Shown piece by piece: positions 58,533 to 64,000 of a stretch of DNA of 64,000 nt (within the stretch, counting starts at the first letter, position 1; the number at the start of each line of letters is the position of its first letter). Source of the DNA: Oscillospiraceae bacterium (lineage in GTDB: Bacteria; Bacillota; Clostridia; Oscillospirales; Oscillospiraceae); NCBI GenBank assembly GCA_017458065.1, contig JAFTGD010000043.1, forward strand, positions 1 to 64,000, in the 5' to 3' direction. Below the pieces are notes generated by a model. It had not been told where the DNA came from. It ran no database searches and saw nothing but the letters and a program-made list of their open reading frames with translations. Position numbers and translations under genes: made by a program.

Positions 58533-60908
58533 ATGTATAACGTAGTCAAACGGGACGGACAGATTGTCAGTTTCGATATCAACAAGATCGCCGACGCCAT
58601 CAAGAAGGCGTTTGAGGCGACAAATACCGAATATACCGAGAGCGTGATCGACTTTCTGGCGCTGAAGGTCACGGCGGATTTCCTGCCGAAGATCAAAGAA
58701 GGCCTCATCACCGTCGAGGACATCCAGGACAGCGCCGAGGCAGTCCTCTCCCGGGCAGGCTACGAGCAGGTCGGCAAAGCCTACATCCTCTACCGCAAGC
58801 AGCGGGAGAAGATGCGCAACCTCAAGAACACCTACCTGGACTACAAGGAGACCGTCAACAAGTATCTGGACGTGTCCGACTGGCGCGTGAAGGAGAACTC
58901 CACCGTCACCTATTCGGTCGGCGGACTGATCCTCTCCAACTCCGGCGCCGTCACCGCCAACTACTGGCTCAGCGAGGTCTATGACCAGGAGATCGCCGAC
59001 GCGCACCGCAACTGCGACCTGCACCTGCACGACCTCAGCATGCTGACCGGCTACTGCGCGGGCTGGAGCCTCAAGCAGCTGATCACCGAAGGCCTCGGCA
59101 TCCCGGGCAAAATCAATTCCGCCCCGGCGAGCCACCTCTCCACCCTCTGCAATCAGATGGTCAACTTCCTCGGCATCATGCAGAACGAGTGGGCCGGCGC
59201 ACAGGCCTTCTCCTCCTTCGACACCTATCTTGCCCCCTTTGTGAAGGTGGACAAGCTCAGCTATGCCGATGTCAAGCAGTGCATCCAGAGCTTCATCTTC
59301 GGTGTGAACACGCCGTCCCGCTGGGGTTCTCAGGCGCCGTTTACCAACATCACGCTGGACTGGACGGTCCCGGCCGACCTGAAGGACATGCCGGCCATCG
59401 TCGGCGGCAAGGAGATGGACTTCACCTACGGCGACTGCAAGCCCGAGATGGACATGGTCAACAAGGCCTTCATCGAGCTGATGATCGAGGGCGACCGCAA
59501 CGGCCGCGGCTTCCAGTACCCGATTCCGACCTACTCCATCACCAGGGACTTTGACTGGACCCCCACCGAGAACAACAAGCTCCTCTTTGAGATGACGGCG
59601 AAGTACGGCACGCCCTACTTCTCCAACTATATCAACTCCGACATGGAGCCCTCCGATGTCCGTTCCATGTGCTGCCGTCTGCGCCTTGACCTGCGCGAGC
59701 TGCGCAAGAAGTCCGGCGGATTCTTCGGCTCCGGCGAGAGCACCGGCTCCATCGGCGTTGTAACGCTGAACATGCCGCGCCTGGCCTATCTCGCCGAGGA
59801 CGAGAAGGACTTCTACGCCCGCCTGGACAAGCTGATGGACATCGCGGCCCGCTCTCTGAAGATCAAGAGGGAGGTCGTCACCAAGCTTCTGGACGAGGGC
59901 CTCTATCCCTATACCAAGCACTATCTGGGCACCTTCAACAACCACTTCTCCACCATCGGTCTGGTGGGCATGAACGAGGCCGGTCTGAACGCCAAGTGGA
60001 TCCGCGCCAACATGACCGATCCCAAGTGCCAGAAGTTTTCCCGCGATGTGCTGGATCACATGCGCGAGCGGCTGAGCGATTATCAGGAACAGTACGGCGA
60101 CCTCTATAACCTTGAGGCCACCCCGGCCGAGTCCACCTCCTATCGTCTGGCCAAGCACGATGTCGAGAGCTTCCCCGACATCATCACCGCCGCGGAAGCC
60201 GGCGGCACTCCGTATTACACCAACAGCTCACACCTGCCGGTCGGCTATACGGACGATATTTTCGCCGCGCTGGACGTCCAGGACGAGCTGCAGACCCGCT
60301 ACACCTCCGGGACCGTGTTCCACGCGTTCCTGGGTGAGAAGCTGCCCGACTGGCAGGCGGCCGCAAGCCTCGTGCGCAAGATCGCCGAGAACTACCGCCT
60401 CCCGTACTATACCCTCTCTCCGACCTACTCCGTCTGCAAGAATCACGGCTACCTCACAGGCGAGCAGTTTGTCTGCCCCGTCTGCGGCGAGAAGGCCGAG
60501 GTCTACAGCCGCATCACCGGCTACTACCGCCCGGTGCAGAACTGGAACGCGGGCAAGACCCAGGAGTTCAAGGAGCGCAAGGAGTACGTCATCGCAAACT
60601 CCCTCCTGAAGCACATCGGACCTGTACCGATGGAGTGCAAGCTGGAAGACAGGCCCCGGCAGAGCGAAGAGCCGGCCGCCTCTGACGAGACGCCGATCCT
60701 GTTCGTCTCGGCTACCTGCCCCAACTGCAAGATCGCCATGGGCTTCATGGACAAAATGGGCTTCGCCTACCGGAAGCTGCTCGCGGTGGAGAACGCGGAG
60801 CTGGCCAAGGCCTACGGCGTCAAGCAGGCCCCCACTCTGGTGATGCCGGACGGGACCAAGTTTGCCGGCGCCGGCGCCATCAAGGCCTACGTCAGCAAGA
60901 TTGCCTGA
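58533..60908 (+). CDS. nrdD: Anaerobic ribonucleoside-triphosphate reductase with C-terminal glutaredoxin-like domain
   Basis: 791 residues. N-terminal ATP-cone (VVKRDGQIVSFDINKIADAIKKAF), catalytic ten-stranded barrel with NCDLHLHDLSMLTGYCAGWSL, SRWGSQAPFTNITLDW, IPTYSITRDFDW, and the C-terminal zinc/glycyl-radical part SVCKNHGYLTGEQFVCPVCG...ITGYYRPVQNWNAGK (glycyl radical near Gly663). Residues ~720-791 form an extra thioredoxin/glutaredoxin-like domain with CPNC. Converts NTPs to dNTPs without oxygen. The appended redox domain and the adjacent trxB suggest thiol-based reduction rather than formate. Translationally close to nrdG. Confidence 0.94.
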   Translation: MYNVVKRDGQIVSFDINKIADAIKKAFEATNTEYTESVIDFLALKVTADFLPKIKEGLITVEDIQDSAEAVLSRAGYEQVGKAYILYRKQREKMRNLKNTYLDYKETVNKYLDVSDWRVKENSTVTYSVGGLILSNSGAVTANYWLSEVYDQEIADAHRNCDLHLHDLSMLTGYCAGWSLKQLITEGLGIPGKINSAPASHLSTLCNQMVNFLGIMQNEWAGAQAFSSFDTYLAPFVKVDKLSYADVKQCIQSFIFGVNTPSRWGSQAPFTNITLDWTVPADLKDMPAIVGGKEMDFTYGDCKPEMDMVNKAFIELMIEGDRNGRGFQYPIPTYSITRDFDWTPTENNKLLFEMTAKYGTPYFSNYINSDMEPSDVRSMCCRLRLDLRELRKKSGGFFGSGESTGSIGVVTLNMPRLAYLAEDEKDFYARLDKLMDIAARSLKIKREVVTKLLDEGLYPYTKHYLGTFNNHFSTIGLVGMNEAGLNAKWIRANMTDPKCQKFSRDVLDHMRERLSDYQEQYGDLYNLEATPAESTSYRLAKHDVESFPDIITAAEAGGTPYYTNSSHLPVGYTDDIFAALDVQDELQTRYTSGTVFHAFLGEKLPDWQAAASLVRKIAENYRLPYYTLSPTYSVCKNHGYLTGEQFVCPVCGEKAEVYSRITGYYRPVQNWNAGKTQEFKERKEYVIANSLLKHIGPVPMECKLEDRPRQSEEPAASDETPILFVSATCPNCKIAMGFMDKMGFAYRKLLAVENAELAKAYGVKQAPTLVMPDGTKFAGAGAIKAYVSKIA

Positions 60909-60913
60909 AGGGA

Positions 60914-60997
60914 TGCGGCTCGAGAGCCGCAGTCCGGGACCCCTGATACACAATAACTCAAATGAGAACAGCGTATGGCTCAGACCATACGCTGTTC
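60914..60997 (+). repeat. Two intercistronic hairpins between nrdD and trxB
   Basis: TGCGGCTC / GAGCCGCA (60914-60921 / 60924-60931) and a perfect 13-bp stem (60966-60978 / 60985-60997). Neither is followed by a strong T-run; probably mRNA-processing or partial termination elements. Confidence 0.7.
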
Positions 60998-61025
60998 CTA
61001 AACTCTGAAGTTTCCGGAGGAAGAC

Positions 61026-61937
61026 ATGCTCTACGATATCATCATCATCGGGGGCGGGCCCGCAGGCCTGACCGCCGCTATCTATGCCCGCCGTGCAGGG
61101 AAGACGGTCCTCGTCCTGGAGAAGGACGCGCTGGGAGGCCAGATCACATGGTCGCCCAAGGTGGAGAATTATCCGGCGATCCCCTCAATCAGCGGCCTGG
61201 AACTCGGGAATCTCATGGCGGAACAGGCCATGGACCAGGGCGCCGAGGTCGAGATCGAAGAAGTCGTCGGGATCGAAGACCGGGGTTCGGTCAAGCGCCT
61301 GCGCTGCGCCTTCGGCGCGGAGTATGAAGGGAAGACCGTTATCATCGCCACCGGGGCGAAGCCCCGCATGCTGGGGCTCGACCGCGAGGAAGAGCTGGTC
61401 GGCAGCGGCGTGGGCTACTGCGCGGTCTGCGACGGCGCCTTTTTCCAGGGCCAGCCTGTTGCGGTGAACGGCGGCGGCAACAGCGCCCTGCAGGATGCGC
61501 TGCTCCTCAGCGAGACCTGCAGCAGGGTCTACCTCATCCACCGCAGAGACCGCTTCCGCGGGGAAGAAAAGCTGGTGGAAGCGCTGCGGGAGCGGGAGAA
61601 TGTGGAGTTTGTGCTCAACGCTTCCGTCAGAGAGCTGCTGGGCGGGGACGAGCTCAGTGGCATCGTCGTGGAGCAGAACGGTGCGCAGCGCAGCATCGCT
61701 GTCAGCGGCCTCTTTGTGGCCATCGGCCATGAACCGGACAACAGCGCCTTCGCAGACCTCATCACGCTGGATCAGAGCGGCTATGCCGAAGCGGGGGAGA
61801 GCTGCCTGACAAAGACGGAGGGCGTCTTTGTGGCGGGGGACTGCCGCAGCAAGCAGGTCCGCCAGGTCGCGACAGCGGCGGCGGACGGGGCGGTGGCGGC
61901 GCTGGCCGCCTGCGCCTGGCTGGACAGAGAAGCGTAA
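61026..61937 (+). CDS. trxB: Thioredoxin reductase (NAD(P)H-dependent)
   Basis: 303 residues, CGGAGGA upstream. FAD site IIIGGGPAGLTAAIYARRAGKTVLVLEKDALGGQIT, redox-active CAVC (Cys132/Cys135) in GYCAVCDGAFFQGQPVAVNGGGNSALQDAL, C-terminal FAD motif GVFVAGDCRSKQVRQVATAAADGAVAA. Transfers electrons from NAD(P)H to thioredoxin-like proteins, here plausibly the CPNC domain of NrdD. Confidence 0.95.
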   Translation: MLYDIIIIGGGPAGLTAAIYARRAGKTVLVLEKDALGGQITWSPKVENYPAIPSISGLELGNLMAEQAMDQGAEVEIEEVVGIEDRGSVKRLRCAFGAEYEGKTVIIATGAKPRMLGLDREEELVGSGVGYCAVCDGAFFQGQPVAVNGGGNSALQDALLLSETCSRVYLIHRRDRFRGEEKLVEALRERENVEFVLNASVRELLGGDELSGIVVEQNGAQRSIAVSGLFVAIGHEPDNSAFADLITLDQSGYAEAGESCLTKTEGVFVAGDCRSKQVRQVATAAADGAVAALAACAWLDREA

Positions 61938-61955
61938 AAAGAGTATAAAGACAGA

Positions 61956-61999
61956 ATACCGCGCCGGCGGCTTCCTGAGCGGAGCTGCCGGCGCGGTAT
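61956..61999. terminator. GC-rich terminator-like hairpin between trxB and convergent LysR gene
   Basis: Perfect 13-bp arms ATACCGCGCCGGC / GCCGGCGCGGTAT (61956-61968 / 61987-61999) between the two stop codons; T-run only weak, so bidirectional termination is inferred from position. Confidence 0.7.
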
Positions 62000-62025
62000 G
62001 TTGATGCGGTTTTCTGACAGGCCTT

Positions 62026-62976
62026 TTACAGGAACGGGGTGTCCTCCGGAGGAAAATATTCTTTCTCCGGCATGATATACCTGGCGAGACCCCGCTGCTC
62101 CTCCTCCAGACAGTCCCGGACGTAGTTGACAAACTCTTCGGCCAGTTCCTTTTGCTGCTGGTTGCGGTTCCAGAGCAGGACATACTCGATCTGACGGGCG
62201 CTCTCGGTGATGATCTTCTTGACGACCAGGTCGGACTCGTTATAGGTGGTCATGGGGTAGATGCAGATGCCGACGTTCTGTTCGGCAAGCGCGATGGCAT
62301 CGATGTAGTTGGAGGTCTCGCCGGCGATGACCGGCTCTGCGCCGATCTCACGGAACCAGGCGTTGACCGCGTCAACGCGGGAACGGCGGCTCGGGATGAA
62401 GAGCGGCTGACCGACCAGCTTCCTGAGTGGGAGAAAATCCCCTTCCTCCTTCGCAAGCGGGTGGTTGGCCGACAGGATGGCCGTCCATGGCTCGCGCCCG
62501 ACAGGGAAGCCGTCCAGAAGCTCGGTGTTATAGGGCGCCGCGACCAGGGACAGATCCGCCAGGCCGCGGCGCATGCGGTCCAGAACGTCGTCGCCGCTGC
62601 CGTTCCAGAGCCGGAAGCTGACCTGCGGGAACTCCATCCGGAAGCCGGAGATCCAGCGCGACAGCAGGAAGGGGGCGCGGCCCTCCACCAGCCCGATGTT
62701 CAGCGTGCCGGCGAGGCCCTGTAGAGAACGGATTTCCTCCTGCGTCTGCTCCGAGAGCTCCAGCAGCTGCTGGGCTTTGCGGTACAGCACCACCCCGGCG
62801 TCCGTCATCGTCAGATGGCGCTTTCCGCGGATAAAAAGCTGGACGCCGAGCTCATCTTCCAGCCCCTTGATCTGGCTGGAGAGCGGAGGCTGGCTCATGT
62901 TGAGCTTTTCCGCCGCACGGGTGATGTTCAGTTCCTCCGCCACGGTGACAAAGTATCTGAGCGCGCGCAGATCCAT
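62026..62976 (-). CDS. LysR-family transcriptional regulator
   Basis: 316 residues. wHTH MDLRALRYFVTVAEELNITRAAEKLNMSQPPLSSQIKGLEDELGVQLFIRGKRHLTMTDAGVVL followed by a LysR substrate-binding domain (LNIGLVEGRAPFLLSRWISGFRMEFPQVSFRLWNGSGDDVLDRMRRGLADLSLVAAPYN) close to the CynR/CbbR-like group. Convergent to trxB; the controlled gene is not evident, since the upstream neighbour (asparagine synthetase) points the same way. Confidence 0.93.
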   Translation of the reverse strand: MDLRALRYFVTVAEELNITRAAEKLNMSQPPLSSQIKGLEDELGVQLFIRGKRHLTMTDAGVVLYRKAQQLLELSEQTQEEIRSLQGLAGTLNIGLVEGRAPFLLSRWISGFRMEFPQVSFRLWNGSGDDVLDRMRRGLADLSLVAAPYNTELLDGFPVGREPWTAILSANHPLAKEEGDFLPLRKLVGQPLFIPSRRSRVDAVNAWFREIGAEPVIAGETSNYIDAIALAEQNVGICIYPMTTYNESDLVVKKIITESARQIEYVLLWNRNQQQKELAEEFVNYVRDCLEEEQRGLARYIMPEKEYFPPEDTPFL

Positions 62977-63075
62977 TCATAAAACCCCCGTTTCTGTTCA
63001 AAAAAGATGTGGACAGTATAATGCAGCTGCCGTACAAAAATCAAGTAAAAATCAAGTGAAATCTTTGTGCTTTCT

Positions 63076-63999
63076 TCATTCGCCGCTGGCGCCGTAGTTG
63101 GAAAGCACACGGGCGGAGGGGTCGTCGACACGGCAGCCTTCCCAGTCGGGGTTCGGCATCCAGAAGTCAGCAATCATAGACGCCTGGCCGGGATAGCAGC
63201 GCTCAAAAATCTCCCGGTAGAGCAGGCTCTCCTTGGTAAAGGGCGGGCAATAGTCAAACCGGGCGCAGCCCTGACGGAACTCCTCGTCGCTGTAGCGGCT
63301 TTCGGCATATTCCTTCAGGTCGTCCACCATCGAATGGCCCACCGCATCGGAAAAGGCGGCTTTCTGCCTCCAGAGGATCTCCGGCGGAAGAATGTCGTCC
63401 TTCTCGAAGGCGTGACGGAGAAGGTACTTGCCCATGTCATAGCGGTTGAGTTTCAGCTCGGGATCAATGCGCATCACATGGCGGACAAAATCGAGATCGC
63501 CAAAGGGAACGCGGGCCTCCAGTGAGTTGACGGAAATGCAGCGGTCAGCCCGCAATACGTCGTACATGTGCAGCTCGTCGATGCGCTTCTTGCTCTCCAG
63601 CTGGAAGGCCTCCGCCGAAGGGGCAAAGTCGGTGTACTTATAGCCGAAGAGCTCATCGGAAATCTCCCCCGTCATCAGCACCCGGATATCGGTGTGCTCG
63701 TGGATGGCTTTGCAGCAGAGATACATGCCGAGACTGGCGCGGATGGTGGTGATGTCCCATGTGCCCAGCAGACGGATGACCTCTTCCAGCGAGGAGAGCA
63801 CTTCCTCCCGGGTCATATGGAAAGCGGTATGCTCCGCCCCGATATAATCCGCGGCGATCTGGGCGTATTTGAGGTCGATGGGGTCGAGATCCATCCCGAT
63901 GGCAAAGGTGCGGATCCTGCGGCCCAGCAGCTTTGCGGAGATGGCGCAGACCAGGCTGGAATCCAGCCCGCCCGAAAGCAGAAAGCCCAGCGGAGCGTC
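63076..63999 (-). CDS. asnB: Asparagine synthetase, C-terminal (synthetase) part; 5' end outside window
   Basis: 307 residues visible on the minus strand. The frame continues to the right edge; the first in-window residues are DAPLGFLLSGGLDSSLV, the PP-loop ATP-binding motif of the synthetase domain. It continues with FAIGMDLDPIDLKYAQIAADYIGAEHT, MTGEISDELFGYKYTDFAP, VNSLEARVPFGDLDFVRHVM, and the ending WMPNPDWEGCRVDDPSARVL seen in AsnB proteins. The glutaminase N-terminal domain lies beyond 64000. Makes Asn from Asp and Gln with ATP. Confidence 0.94.
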   Translation of the reverse strand, partial: DAPLGFLLSGGLDSSLVCAISAKLLGRRIRTFAIGMDLDPIDLKYAQIAADYIGAEHTAFHMTREEVLSSLEEVIRLLGTWDITTIRASLGMYLCCKAIHEHTDIRVLMTGEISDELFGYKYTDFAPSAEAFQLESKKRIDELHMYDVLRADRCISVNSLEARVPFGDLDFVRHVMRIDPELKLNRYDMGKYLLRHAFEKDDILPPEILWRQKAAFSDAVGHSMVDDLKEYAESRYSDEEFRQGCARFDYCPPFTKESLLYREIFERCYPGQASMIADFWMPNPDWEGCRVDDPSARVLSNYGASGE

Positions 64000-64000
64000 A

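Overview
The window (GC-rich, about 60% G+C by eye) looks like a chromosomal segment of an anaerobic gut Clostridia-type Firmicute. The evidence is class III (anaerobic) ribonucleotide reductase, a Re-type citrate synthase, class III fructose bisphosphatase, strong AGGAGG ribosome binding sites and consensus sigma-A promoters. Tat-exported FMN/FAD reductases of the fumarate/urocanate reductase type point to anaerobic respiration of small organic acceptors. The species cannot be named from the sequence alone.

Layout. 1-7943 is the right end of a prophage: the end of a tail gene, a tail-fibre/receptor-binding gene diversified by a diversity-generating retroelement (DGR: variable repeat 3147-3253, template repeat 3404-3510, reverse transcriptase 3667-4728), small tail/lysis genes, endolysin, holin, a ribbon-helix-helix gene and two small genes. 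It stops beside a tRNA-Val(CAC) gene (8015-8091, minus strand) whose 3' end faces the phage, the usual geometry of a tRNA attachment site. 8260-18363 holds a UvrD-like helicase, a FUSC protein fused to a degenerate HAD domain, an aminotransferase, a cytidylate-kinase-like protein, a MATE exporter and a very large cyclic-di-GMP protein. 18485-34539 holds two Tat-secreted flavin reductases, each next to a divergent regulator (MerR, LysR). Between them lie an inositol-monophosphatase-like enzyme, a GH13 enzyme, an amino-acid ABC transporter with a DapF-like epimerase, and a zinc-ribbon/TPM pair. After the second reductase comes a HemW-like protein that has lost its radical-SAM cysteines. 34799-38124 is a Re-citrate synthase / GntR / isocitrate dehydrogenase cluster. 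38528-38840 is an antitoxin with a truncated toxin.

39792-42808 is a TrpXYZ-like ABC importer on the minus strand. Its leader encodes a 20-residue Tyr/Phe-rich peptide followed by an intrinsic terminator: an apparent amino-acid attenuator that predicts aromatic amino acids (Tyr/Phe) as the substrate. 43318-52496 covers carbohydrate use (GH31, a MalEFG-type importer with an unusually long MalG, an N-acetylhexosamine-kinase homologue) with a YhcG-like nuclease in between. 52722-64000 holds HU, fructose bisphosphatase, a thyA-folA pair, an nrdG-nrdD-trxB operon preceded by NrdR-box-like sites, a LysR regulator and a partial asparagine synthetase.

The most notable items are the DGR (16 of 16 substitutions at template adenines), the Tyr/Phe attenuator, the cysteine-less HemW homologue beside a flavin reductase, the MerR promoter with its diagnostic 19-bp spacer, the FUSC-pseudoHAD fusion and the NrdD-glutaredoxin fusion with adjacent thioredoxin reductase. 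Family assignments come from reading motifs; no database search was run.
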